This document shows, piece by piece, positions 12,161 through 24,900 of a DNA stretch of 64,000 nt. The DNA is taken from the NCBI GenBank assembly GCA_029255685.2, contig CM055314.2, forward strand, positions 1,444,399-1,508,398, read 5' to 3'. The DNA comes from Silene conica (lineage: Eukaryota; Streptophyta; Magnoliopsida; Caryophyllales; Caryophyllaceae). Position 1 is the first letter of the stretch. Every line of letters begins with the position of its first letter. The translations under genes and the position numbers were made by a program. The notes beneath the pieces were generated by a model. It was not told the origin of the DNA and searched no databases. It worked only from the letters and a program-made list of their open reading frames with translations.

Positions 12161-12354
12161 GTCGTGTAGAAAACACGACAGGACCAAGGCCATGTCGTGT
12201 GGACTACACGACACAGCCAAGGCCATGTCGTGTGGTCTACACGACACAGCCTAGGCCATGTCGTGTAGTGTCGTGTAGACCACACGACATGGCCTTGGCT
12301 GTGTCGTGTAGTCCACACGACATGGCCTTGGTCCTGTCGTGTTTTCTACACGAC
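12161..12354. repeat. Perfect 87-bp inverted repeat built of smaller palindromes
   Basis: Arms 12161-12247 and 12268-12354 are exact reverse complements, with a 20-bp spacer. Each arm is itself a direct repeat of about 42-bp blocks, in which TGTCGTGT faces ACACGACA. A transcript of either strand would fold into a long hairpin. A shorter related block continues to about 12385. Confidence 0.95.
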
Positions 12355-14976
12355 TTAGCCTAGGTCGTGTCTTGTTTTCTACAACAAATACGAAAAAATC
12401 GTTCCGATAATTTCATACGAAATCGCAATTAAAACCGTCACAACTACCTAATCCAACAACAAAGCTTTACTATCAAACCTAATTTGGCTTCAAACATAAA
12501 TAATTTCCACCTAAAATTACTAATTAAAAATCAATTAACATAAATCTAATCTAATAAAATAACAAAACTAATTAAATTACATACCTTAAATGGAAGAGAA
12601 ATGATTGAAATTGGAGGAGGAGTGATGGATAGTACTTTGTTCGTGTAATATGAAGAGTTTTTTTTTGGTTTTTAAATTTGAAAGAGTAAATAGGAAGAGT
12701 GGTAGTAGTTAAGCAGTAGAATTAATAGGAAGAGGTAGTGGTAGGTAGTACTCACAAGTAAGGGACTTTATAAACCGACTCAAAAACCGTCTCAAAAACC
12801 GTCTTAAAAACCGTCTTAAAATTTTTTAATTATTAATAGAAATCGATGTCAAGTTATTATTACAAAAACCGTCAAAAAAAATTTATGTAAAAAAAAACCA
12901 TATTATCCGTCAACGAACCCGTCTTACAAACCGTCTAAAAAAACGTGTCACATAACCGTCTCAAAACAATCTAAAAAAAAGTCAAAAATATCAACAACCA
13001 AAATAAAGTGTAACATATAAAAAAAAAATCTACTCGAAAACATTCCCCAAATAAAACCTTAAAAACCGTTTCAAAAACCGTTACAAAAACAATCTCGAAA
13101 ACCGTCTCAAAAACCGTCACAACAAAAATAAAATTTCAAAAATCAATGACATAACTAAAAAACGAAAATAATAAAAAAAAATTTCGAAAAAAAGTTAAAG
13201 GGCAAAATGGGAAATTTCTAAAAAGTAGGGGGCGTAACAACTAATAAGGGGGGCGTGATATAGCAATTTGACTCAAGGTGTTAAAATTGGCATTCAGTTT
13301 AAAATAGACACGTTTAGAGGTCATAACATTACTTTGAAGATCGTGTTTGAAATAGACAAAATAATTTATTATTCTTTATCCTATGTTGTTTTGGGAAAAA
13401 TCCGAGCATCCAATATTTATTATAGGATATAAGGAGCCTATAGACAAGGATTCAGAAAAAAATCTTTCGGGTTAAAAAAATGATGAAAAAAGCCGATTTT
13501 GAAGGTTTTTATCCGCGTTTTTTAGGCCGACAAGGTTCGGGTATAAAAATTCTCGAAATTCGCACCATAGTGCCTTAGTACCATATAAAAATGACTCAAG
13601 GTGTTAAAATTAGTGTATCATTTAAAATAGACAAATTTAGAGGCCGCAATAACATTACTTTGAAAGTCGTGTTTGAAATAGACATAATAACTTATATATT
13701 ATTCTATGTTGTTCTGTGAAAAATCCGAGCGTCCAATATTTATTATAGGATATATGGAGCCTATATACAAGGATTCAGAAAAAAATCTCTCAGGTTAAAA
13801 AATGACGCAAAATAGACGATTTTGAAGGTTATTATCCACGTTTTTTACGCCGACATGATCCGGGCATTAAAATTCTCAAAATTTGCACCATAGTGCCTTA
13901 ATACCATATAAAAATGACTCAAGGTGTTAAAACTGCCGTTCGGTTTAAAATAGACACGTTTAGAGGCCGTAACATTACTTTGAAGACCGTGTTTGAAATT
14001 GACAAAATAACTTATCTACTTTATTTTATGTTGTTCTGAGAAAAATTTGAGCCTCCCATATTTATCATAGGATATAAGGAGCCTATAGACAAGGATTCAG
14101 AAAAAAATCTTCCGGGTTCTAAAATGACTCAAAATAACCGATTTTGAAGGTTATTATCCACGTTTTTTAGACCGACAAGGTCTGGGTATAAAAATTCTCG
14201 AAATTCGCACCATAGTGCCTTAGTACCATATAAAAATGACTCAAGGTATTAAAATTAGTGTACGGTTTAAAATAGACAAGTTTAGAGGCTGCAATAACAT
14301 TACTTTCAAAGTCGTGTTTGAAATAGACAAAAAAACTTATATATTTTATTCTATGTTGTTATGTGAAAAATCCGAGTATTCAATATTTATTATAGGATAT
14401 AGGGTGCTTATTAACAAGGATTCAGGAAAAAAAAAACTTTCGGGTTAAAAAATGACACAGAAATAGCCGATTTTAAAGGTTATTATCCACGTTTTTCAGG
14501 CCGACGAGGTCCGGGCATAAAAATTCTCAAAAGTCGCACCATAGTGTCTTAATACCATATAAAAATAACTCAAGGTGTTAAAATTGGCGTACGGTTTAAA
14601 ATAGACACGTTTAGAGACCGCAACATTTCTTTGAAGGTCGTGATTGAACTAGACAAAATAACTTATATACTTTATTCTATGTTATTCTGTGAAAAATCCG
14701 AGCCTCCAATATATAAGGAGCCTATTAACAAGGATTCAGAAAAAAAATCTTCCGGGTTCAAAATGACACAAAATAGTCCTTTTTAAGGTTATTATCCACG
14801 TTTTTTAGGCTGACAAGGTCCGGGCATAAAAGTTCTCGAAATTCGCACCATAGTAACTTAATACCATATAAAAATGATTCAAGGTATTAGAATTGGCGTA
14901 CGGTTTAAAATAGATACGTTTTGAGGCCGCAACATTACTTTGAAGGTCGTGACTGAAATAGACAAAATAACTTATA

Positions 14977-15103
14977 TTCTCTCATATCCATAATAACCTT
15001 CCCTATTTTCCTTTTCATCAATTTAAAATATCTTCCCTATTTTTTTTTTGCTAAAGTTTTATATATATTTTAATCACCGTTATATTGAATAGGAAGGAGT
15101 GAG
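14977..15103. mobile_element. Small Stowaway-like insertion in the satellite
   Basis: A 127-bp insertion splits a satellite unit between ACTTATA and TACTTTATT and is flanked by TA on both sides. The ends TTCTCTCATATCC and AGGAAGGAGTGAG are weakly inverted. It is probably a Tc1/mariner MITE. Confidence 0.6.
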
Positions 15104-15318
15104 TATACTTTATTCTATGTTGTTCTGTAAAAAATTCGAGCATCCAATATTTATTATAGATATAAAGAAGCCTATAGACATGGATTCAGAAAATAATCTT
15201 CCGGGTTCAAAAATGACGCAATATAACCGATTTTGAAGGTTATCCACGTTTTTTAGGCCGATAAGGTCCAGGTATAAAAGTTCTCGAAATTCGCACCATA
15301 GTGCCTTAATAGTTAATA

Positions 15319-15570
15319 CTCCCTCCGTCTCAGCGGATTCTTTACATTTACTTTTTGACACTATTCACAAGTTAAGAGAATCTATATTCTCGACAATCTA
15401 TAAGAAGAAACATAGTCATGTGGGATCTTGTTTGATTCGTCTTTGTGAATTGATTAAGAATATCGTATTTTTATAATTTTTATAAGTGCAAAATGAAAGA
15501 TATTGATGATGTAATATGCAGCTCGGCAAATGTGAAAAAGTAACCTAAAGAATCCGTAAGACGGAAGAAG
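15319..15570. mobile_element. Stowaway MITE
   Basis: The termini CTCCCTCCGTCTCAGCGGAT and, inverted, AATCCGTAAGACGGAAGAAG are flanked by TA on each side. The central part is AT-rich with no frame. It sits in the last, truncated satellite unit. Confidence 0.9.
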
Positions 15571-15917
15571 TATCATATAAAAATAATTCAAGGTGTTAAA
15601 ATTGAGTAAAATAATGTGCGGAACTTAGCACGTCTTTTTTTAGCTCCCCTAAACGGTTAGGTGATTCAATCACTACTAAACGTCTCACTCTCATTTATTA
15701 TCTCCGTCATCTTAAACTCAGAAATATAGGTAAACAAGATCCATATCCTTTGAATCGGCCATTGGCCATGTTACACAACCACAAAAGGGTCAATTTATGC
15801 ACAATCCACAAAAAGTCAACTCCAAATCATGCCAAAAAAAAACATATTTCTGCCGCATCATCAATTGCCATTTGAAGAAGTTCTTCTTTCTTCCATAAAT
15901 GCTTATTGCTTAATGTC

Positions 15918-15924
15918 TATAAAA
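15918..15924 (+). promoter_or_regulatory. Putative TATA box of AKT1-B
   Basis: TATAAAA lies 59 bp before the ATG of the second AKT1 gene, in otherwise mixed sequence. The spacing would give a short leader of about 30 bases. This is inference from motif and position only. Confidence 0.5.
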
Positions 15925-15982
15925 CCCAGATTAAACAAAACTTAGACCGGAAGAAACAAAAGTTCAAAAAGTTCAAAAAAAA

Positions 15983-18900
15983 ATGAAAGAATGGTTGAAG
16001 ACGACGGTATGTGGAAAACGAAGTAGAAATTCTGTAGAACAAAATTCAACAGAAGGTACAAGTCAATATAGTCTATCTAACGGTGTTCTCCCTTCACTTG
16101 GTGCTCGTAGTAATCGCGGTATCGCCCTCCGTCGTTTTACTCTTTCTCCGTTTTCTCCTCGTTACAAGTAAGTTCTTCATTTACGAGAAAAAGAAACATA
16201 TGTATATGTATTTATTTTTGAGCTTATTATCTCAAACTTTATTTATTTTTGAGCAAATGTATATTTTTTTATATTTTAGTTTTTTTCCGTCATAACTCAA
16301 ATTCAACTAAATTTATATGTAATATTTTTGAATTTTATTATAATTTTTTAGAATTTAAAATTTAAATAAATAAACTCAAGAACTTTATAGAAAAACTCAT
16401 AATTTATAAAACAAAACTCAAAAACTTTACTATAATACTCAAAAACTATAAAATTGAAGGTAATACATTTATACATCGGATGTACCATCCACTTATTGCT
16501 TATTTACCTCTTTGTCAGAACACCCGTCCGTGAATTGTGATTAATTTGGATTGATCTCGCGTGTAAGACGGTATTATATAAAATTATGTATATTGTAAAA
16601 GATTACATTTCCCAATTGATTAGGTGTGGAAATTTTTATTACGGGTATTTGAACTGTTCGGAGTGCGTGAATCAGGTGATCTTTTGAGCAAGTCCTTATG
16701 AAATCGTATTAGTTCCTGAAGGAAGATTTAGTAATGAGTAAAGCATACTTCAAAATTTTCTAAATACTTTAATTATGGTACAATAATATTTGTAGATATT
16801 TGGATAACTTTCTACACGAATCTTCGATAATTATATTACGAATTAATTGATAAGAATACTCTGAGTTATGAGAGTTTGTTCAAACCAATATAATAATTAA
16901 TAACCAACTAATCATTCATTCGCTTTTATTAGAGTATAATATTTGACCTGTTATCTGCTAAGGAAGTGAATAAATATATAATCCTCTTTTAACCCGTCTA
17001 TCTTTTTATTTATCTGTTGAGGGCATTAGTTAGTTATATTGGTAGTTAAAATAAATTTTAGAATATTTTGAGCAGTTTATACATGTTTCGGAGTATTTCG
17101 ATTAATGCATTATATTACTTGGAACTAACCTTTACAACTTACTTAATTTTACGTGTAAATATAAATAAATGTATAATTAGTTTGCTTTATTGTTCATCCT
17201 CGTCTATTTTATAGATATTTAAGACATAGCATAAATTGAAGAGAGTAACCCAAAATTTAGGAATAAAATCGAAATTAAGTATACCAAATATATTGGTTAT
17301 CTAGTTGAATAAATTGAAATTAGAACTAGTTATATATTTATATCATTTCAATAAAACTTCTACAACTCATCTACTTCTCGATAATTTTAGTAGTTTTATG
17401 AATGAAATTCAATAAAGACCTCAAATTAACAAAATTTTATTTATTTAGCTTAAGTAAAAAAACTGTTTCTCAAACCATCCAAAAGCATTTACTTTATGAC
17501 CTCATTTTCTAATTATAAACCCTGTTCTTTTCGGCTGAAACGAGCTGCATTGAATTACTTGGAACATAGCTTATTTGAACTAAATTGAGTGGATCTGAAG
17601 TGAAATGAATTTAGCTTAATTAAAAGCTAATTTTATGAAGAAATTAACTGAACATAATTAATTAAACGTAAATAAAACTTAACGGAATATAGCCAAACAA
17701 AATTGAGAAGAGTTGAAATGAAGTAAAAAAAAACGGAACCTAAAAACTCCCTCCTAATCTACTTGTAGCCTAGGTAGCACCAAAACGGACATGGACACGG
17801 ACACGGACACGACACGATCACGGGACACAACATGCCATGAAATTTTGGACACGGGACACGGCATTAAAATTTAATAAAATATACATTTTATATACATTTT
17901 ATAGTTATAAATTTTTGATTTTATTTTCGTAAAAATATTTGATATTAATTTTAAATAAGTGAATGTAAAATTTGCCCGTGATTATAAATTTATTTTAATT
18001 CCTCATCCGAATCAATAAACTAATTGATCTCTTTCGATAACGCATTTTTCATCTCAAGAACATCATTCACCGCAAATGATAACCAAATATCGTGGACACG
18101 CGACGGACACGGCTCAAATACCATGGACACGCGTCAGACACGTGCCCAAATTATTGTAGAAAGTTAGACACGGCTGTTTAGGTATTGGACACGTTTCGGC
18201 GTTGTTCGTGGAGTGTCGGTGTCGGACACGGTACGGCTCATTAGGAGAAGTGTCCGTGCTACCTAGCGTGTAGCTTGTCCTCCTTCAATTCACGAACCAT
18301 ATTTATTCCTCTTCGACTCCAATTATAGCTTCATTGTGCCCATTCACCTCATCTTTAACTTTATTTTCTCTATTTAATGTTACGTACCATACCATCTCAT
18401 CTTTAACGAGGACCCATGACTAAATATATTATAATTTAGACGAGAAATCTCGTATTCTAAATTTCATGGAATATCGTGTCACGTATCCGTATCGTGTCCT
18501 AGGCGGCTTGTGGCCATGCACCCCATCTTTAACTTTATTTTCTCAATTTAATGTTACGTACCCTACCACCTCATCTTTCATGAGGACCCCTTTTTAAGTT
18601 TGAAGTCAACTTCTTTATAACTTGGAAATATCGCGGCAGGTAAAGGTACCGTTCAAGTCGAAGTAGGTGAGTTAGTTGTGGTTGTTCAAGTCACTCACAA
18701 AAAGGATTATAATATAGGAGTATAAAATTATTAGATATTCTACATGCTAATTTTGTATTCTATTTTTTTTAATATAGTAACCTTATTTTTAACAAAAATA
18801 TTTTTGATTAGTTATAAGTTATAACTCACAACCATAAATATTAAAAGCGACAATTATTTTATCCAATTAAAGTCAAAAAAGTACAATTAGTCAAAGTTTA

Positions 18901-21900
18901 AAGTTTGACTTGCCGTAATTCTTACCACTAGTTCACCACTAGTTCAGAAACTATTTTTTTTGTCCATATCAAAAATCTGATAAAACCGGTCAATGTGAAA
19001 AAAACAGCCACTTTCAGAAGTTTTGAGTGTGAATTATGGCCAGTCAAAATTGTTTGTGTTAAAAACGAGGTTAACGTGTTGAATATAAAAAAATATGGGA
19101 TTACTACGTAAAATATTCCAAAATTAATTGTACAACTATGACTCTGTTTGGTAAACAGCATATTGACCAAATTTCAGCATATTTGAGAGATTTAACATGT
19201 TTGACTTACCAATATGCTATTTAGTGTGTTTGGTTAATGACATATTGAAATAGTATATTAAGGTCAAATATGCTATTTTACAATATGTTGCTCCTGCCAT
19301 CATATTGAATTAACATATTAGAAAGAAAAAAAATTGTCTTATTTACCCTTTTAATAAAATACTAATTACATTCATTTTATATATTTAATAAATAATTTCT
19401 TCATGTCCTTATATGTCATTTTACAAAGATTGTAGACAATCTGCTAATCTAAACTGCCAATTACCAAACACCTCTATAATAATTCTGCCAAATAAATCTG
19501 CTAGTCAAATCCGCTAAATCATTCTGCTAGTCAAATCTGCTATTTAAATCTGCTTCTGCCAATATTAATCTGTTGTTTAACAAACAGGGCCTATGTTAAT
19601 TTTAATTGAATTTAGGCGTCTTTTTTCTAGTGTTTCATTCCCCACAATCGGAAAAAAAAAACACGCATTATTAATTCATAACATGATACCTTTTTCAATA
19701 ATTGAGGTTTCTTTTTTTTTTTTTGAGCTTTTAAAGTTTATATATGTGGTATTTTAACCTTTTGACGTCAAACTAAATTTAAATGAATAGTATTTGTAAA
19801 ATAGTGTATTTTTGTTAGATTAGTATTTAAGTAAACGATTTTAAAAACTTTATATTAAAAGTCGTAATCTTTAAAATAAAATTTAAAAACTATATTATAA
19901 AACTCGGAAATTATCCAGCCAATTGTATTATATCTAATGTATAATCTATGAGCTCGTATGATAAATTTTGATGTTAATGAGTCTACATTTCTCTCTTATT
20001 TCTTTTAAGGAGTATTATTTATTTTATTAAATTTTCTTAAAATCTAAATTAAAAATTTGTCATCTATAGTTGTCCTACCATAAATTAATCAATTAGAGGA
20101 TTATACAACCTATATATCTGGTAGTATAGATTTCGAGCCTTATAACCAAGAACTTGAGCTTATACATATATTTTACGAGCTTTATTGAAAATAATCTAAA
20201 CGTCTTTATAGAAAAAATTGTAAATTAAAATATTATATTGAAACTCAAAAATAATACATATATAATACTCAAAGATTTTAATTTTAACGCATAAGCTCAA
20301 CTAAATTTGGATTAGATGTACGATACTCATATACTTCTGGATGTATAATCCTATTTGTTTAAATTAATGACCTTGTAATAGTACAATGTAAGCTGAAATT
20401 GATTAAACTTTATAATGATAATGCATGTAAACTAACTTATATAAAGTTTATTAAAAATAAAAATGATTAATTCACAGCAATAATCTCAATTATGAACGAC
20501 CTTCTCAAATTAATTCATACCCCATTTGAACTTTAGAATAATCTTCACAATTGGCATCATCTTATTAAAATAGAAAACGGTAGATTTTAATAACTTGTTA
20601 TTTTGTAACGAAAAATGTATATAATAATAACTACTCCATTTATTTTCTTCAAAATGATCGCTCGCTCATATATTTTTGTCCGTCATTTAATACAAATGAG
20701 TTTTTTTAACTGGCCTCAGATTATTTTGAACAGAAGATTTTAAAATATACTAGTATGGATTAATATGACAAAATCGTTCATAGTTGGGATTATTATTTCA
20801 ATTACCATTGTATTTTTCATCTATAGGTGCATTGTAGGTTTGATTTTGAGAGTGTTATTTTCAAATAGAAAGAGTTAAAAATGAAATGTTTTTTTAGTTC
20901 AAATGAGCGACACTATGTCGCAGGTGAGAATCAAACTCGCTCCTACCACTTGAGCTAACTCTTGTTAGCTCTTAAAAATGAATTGTAATGAGAGAAGATG
21001 TCAAGAAACCAACTCAACCAAAAACTTAAACCGATGGTTGGAGTTTTTCGATTCATTTTATATTTTAACACTCCCCCTCACGAAGGCCTTTTTTTTCTTT
21101 TTGGGCTTGAAGTGTGGGTGCAGGCGGGATTCCATTGCTGTTCTGATTATCCAATTTAGAATAGAGGGGGTGGGATTCGAACCGTGACCTTTGGTAAGAT
21201 GGCTCTGATACCATGTCAAGAAACCAACTCAACCAAAAAGCTTAAGCCGATGATTGAAGTTTCTTGATTCGTTTTATATTCTAACAGAAGAATGATTAAA
21301 AATGCAGGTTGTGGGAGACCGGTCTAGTAAGTCTGGTGTTCTACACAGCATGGGTATCACCATTCGAGTTCGGGTTCCTGAAGAGTCCGATACGAGGGCT
21401 TGCAATAACAGATAATGTGGTGAATGCATTCTTCGCGTTTGATATTGTGTTGACGTTCTTTGTAGCTTACATCGATTCACAAACATACCTCCTTATTGAT
21501 AATCGAAGCGACATTGCTTGGCGGTACTTGAAAACCTGGTTTCTTTTCGATACCATTTCAACTATCCCTTCCGAACTTGTTAGCAAGATAGTTCCTCAGA
21601 ACATCCATGCGTATGGCCTCTTTAATATGCTTCGCCTTTGGCGTCTTCGAAGAGTTAGTCAGATGTTCTCCAGGTACCCATTTCTAAACCCTAAACCCTA
21701 AACCTAAACCCTAAAGAGGTTTAAATAAAATGTGACTTTCAGCACTAATATTATTATTGGTGGACGTTCACAGATTGGAGAAAGATCGCAAATTTAGCTA
21801 TTTTTGGATCAGATGCAGTAAGCTTGTCTTTGTGAGTATTACTCTGCTCTTCTTTTCAATCACTTTCTTAGATAAAAGAGTTTACTCTTATAACGAAAGT

Positions 21901-24900
21901 ACAGAGAAAGATAAAAACAAACAGTAAAGAACAGTATTACTCGGCTCTTCTTTTCAATCACTTCCTTAGATAAAAGAGTTTACTATTATAACGGAAGCAA
22001 ATAAACGGTAAAGAACAATACACACAGATTTACGTGGTTCACTAACTCCACAGGGCAGAAGGGAGAAAGAGGAGTTTTTCAGATTACAGATTCAGAACGG
22101 TATATTGTGATATGATAACGGCTAGGGTAGAGGTTAAGAGTTTATATACTACTCTTAACCTAATACAATAAAGATTTGACCTAATAAGGCTCAGACAGAA
22201 ACTCTAGCCCAATGCAGAATTAGATACTCCTGCATAGTCATTTGAAGCGGCGACTAACAGATTTAAGGCATAGACCCAACATTTACGTTTGATTATTATT
22301 ATGTGAACGCAGGTTACCCTTTTCGCTGTTCATTGTGCTGGCTGTTTTTACTACTACCTGGCTGCGCATTACCCAGACCCGGCAAAGACATGGATCGCGC
22401 TTCAAATAGCAGATTTCCGTACAGCTAATCTAGGGACCTTGTATGTCACAACCATGTATTGGTCCATCACCACGCTTTCAACGACTGGATATGGCGACCT
22501 TCACCCTGTTAATATAAGGGAGATGATCTTTGTCCTGTTTTATATGCTCTTCAATCTCGGCCTCACTGCCTACTTGATTGGTAATATGACCAATCTTGTG
22601 GTTCATGGTACCAGTCGAACCCGTAACTTTGTGAGTTTTCTTTATCTTAACTCATTATCTACATTATTTACAAGGTTTTTTTGTCAGAAACTATCTTTGA
22701 TTTATGGTCATTTGTGAACAAAATCCATGTTTCGGCAAAAAAAAGTAAATTTTTCGGCATTGACTTGCTCTGTTCTCCTATTTTTCACACATACAGCCCA
22801 TATTTCTCCTTTTATTCACCCAATAGAAAACTGAAAATGCTCATTTTGATACTCGGTGTCAAATCAACAATCTCTTCCAAGCAATATCACGCACCAACCA
22901 TACATCTCAATCTTCCCTTCCATCCGCGTCGTCACCTTTATTGTCATCTTTACCTTCGCCCTTATATTTCGATAACCGTATAGGCTACTCATAATTCATC
23001 AACCTAATGTCTATCACAGTTAAATAGCACAGAAGTGATAATAAGAGCGAGTCCATAATGATTTTTGAATAGTTAGTACTAGCTTTGATTCTGCCGATAA
23101 TTTTTCAAAATTATTGTAGAAGAAAAAACTATGTCGATGGAGATTTTATTTTTGGTAAATTAGGAGTCTGATTCGAATAAGTGATGCACAAATTGTGGTG
23201 ATCTATGATGTGTTTAATCGATCTTTATCGTCAATTATTATGGTTATAAACTGTAAAGAGTTAGATTCAACATGATAATGGCAAGTCAACGCCTTCTAGT
23301 TGACTTTTTTCGCCAGAAGTGAAGTTTTGGTAGTCAGTCTTAAGGTAGTTTCTAACAAAAAAGTCTTATCTACATTATCCAACTCAATCGGCTGTTTACA
23401 CGGTGGTTTTGTGGGATGATAGCGGGACACGATTCAAGCGGCATCAAGTTTTGCACAAAGGAATAGACTTCCAGTACGACTCCAAGATCAAATGCTCGCT
23501 CACTTGTGTTTGAAATACCGAGCTGATTCTGAAGGACTTCAACAACAAGAGATTCTCGAGTCCCTTCCTAAGGCTATCAAATCCAGTATTTCTCAGTTTC
23601 TCTTCTATCAGTTGCTTGACAAGGTCTATCTATTTCGCGGTGTATCCAGCGACTTGCTGTTCCAGCTGGTTTCCGAAATGAAGGCCGAGTACTATCCGCC
23701 CAAAGAAGATGTGATCTTACAGAATGAGGCACCCACCGATCTTTATGTGCTTGTACATGGCGTCATGGTGAGATTTACGTTTCAATTTTCAACCAAGCTA
23801 TTATACGTCGTCGACAAATTACTAATTATCGCCGACACCTTTACATGAACTACCAACTTTGCCCTTATTCAACATTAGAAAAAAGTGTCGGTTTTCTCAC
23901 TAAAATAAAATACGGTTTAGTAGCAATTCGATCAACGGTTTTCAACGATTTTAACGAACGATTCAAATCGTCTGGACGAAAAACATTCTCGTCTGAACCT
24001 AGGTCTGGACGAAAATGTTCTTTGTCTAGACCTAGTTCTGGACGAAAATGTTCTTTGTCTGGGCAATTTCTTTTTTTTTTTCAAAATTTCAAATCGGGTT
24101 CTTGAATCTAACGCTAATCATAATCCGTTCTACTATATTACGAACTAAAAATCATAAATTTTGAATCAAATTTAAATTGTAAACTAATCTCGTTATTGTC
24201 ATCCATCGTTGAAAATCGTTGAAAACCGTTGTCCGAATCGCTCGTTGAAATCGTTGAAAACCGTTGATCGAATCGCTACTAAACCGTATTTTATTTTAGT
24301 GAGAAAACCAACACTTTTTTTAATGAATTTTAGTCCAATATTGCTAAATTGTCAAATTAATATAAAGCCTTGAATAAGGGCAAAGTTGGTAGTTATGTAA
24401 AAGTGTCGACGATAATTAGTAATTTGTCGACGACCTTCAGCATGAACACCAAGTCTGTATACGTTAATGGACTAATCTTACTAGTAAGATTATTATGTAC
24501 AGCGGTTTTCGTGCATCTGATTTAGTGACTCGCGCTCTTGCAGGAACTTGTTGTGTCCAAGCATGGAAATGAGCAGGCAAGTTTGCAGCGCGATTAAGTT
24601 ATCTGAATAGCTCGTAACAGGACTATGTTTGTCATCATCATGCTAAAGAAAATATATGTGCAGGTAATTAAAGAGGTTAAAGCAGGAGATGTGTGTGGGG
24701 AGATCTGTGTTCTGTGTTATCGACCACAGCTTTTCACAGTCCGGACCAAGAGGTTATGTCAGCTGCTGCGTTTGAATCGGATAGCTCTCCTTAATCTTGT
24801 ACAAGCAAATGTGGGAGACGGAGCGATTATTATGAATAATCTCTTAGAGGTATGTCTCCTTAAACTTTTTGGCCTCAACGATGATATTGTTAGTTACTGA

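Larger units (their letters stand above)
11340..13268. mobile_element. Mutator-like insertion carrying a PMD fragment
   Basis: The insertion cuts the satellite exactly within TGACTCAAG, which appears on both sides (11332-11340 and 13269-13277). A duplication of 9 (up to 11) bp fits Mutator-like elements. No clear terminal inverted repeats are seen. From left to right it holds a minus-strand plant-mobile-domain frame, a degenerate telomere-like tract, poly-A, a large palindrome, then an AC-rich tract full of AAAAACCGTCTC words (12770-13140). No transposase is visible, so it is non-autonomous. Confidence 0.75.
10640..15608. repeat. ~320-bp tandem repeat (satellite-like) array
   Basis: Units starting with ATGACTCAAGGTGTTAAAAT are at about 10691, 11009, 11331 (split, resuming at 13269), 13591, 13914, 14236, 14565 and 14874, with a remnant at 15575. 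Spacing is 309-329 bp. Each unit ends AAATTCGCACCATAGTGCC. Units differ from one another by roughly 5-15 percent. Three insertions interrupt the array: 11340-13268, 14977-15103 and 15319-15570. Several units keep open frames of 70-101 codons beginning MTQGVKI, so a decayed coding origin is possible but not shown. Confidence 0.9.

Noticed and set aside
12082-12318. Minus-strand frame with repeated HTTWP words
   Set aside because: Produced by the palindromic GTCGTGT repeats and poly-A; a shadow of the inverted repeat.
20905-20965. Possible tRNA on the minus strand (TAGCTCAAGTGGTAGGAGC, GTTTGATTCTC)
   Set aside because: Box-like words are present but no acceptor stem or anticodon arm could be paired; more likely a tRNA-derived repeat fragment.
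23492-24900. AKT1-B as a pseudogene because of broken frames
   Set aside because: The breaks are introns; all eleven exons join in frame to 873 residues with intact pore, ankyrin and KHA parts.
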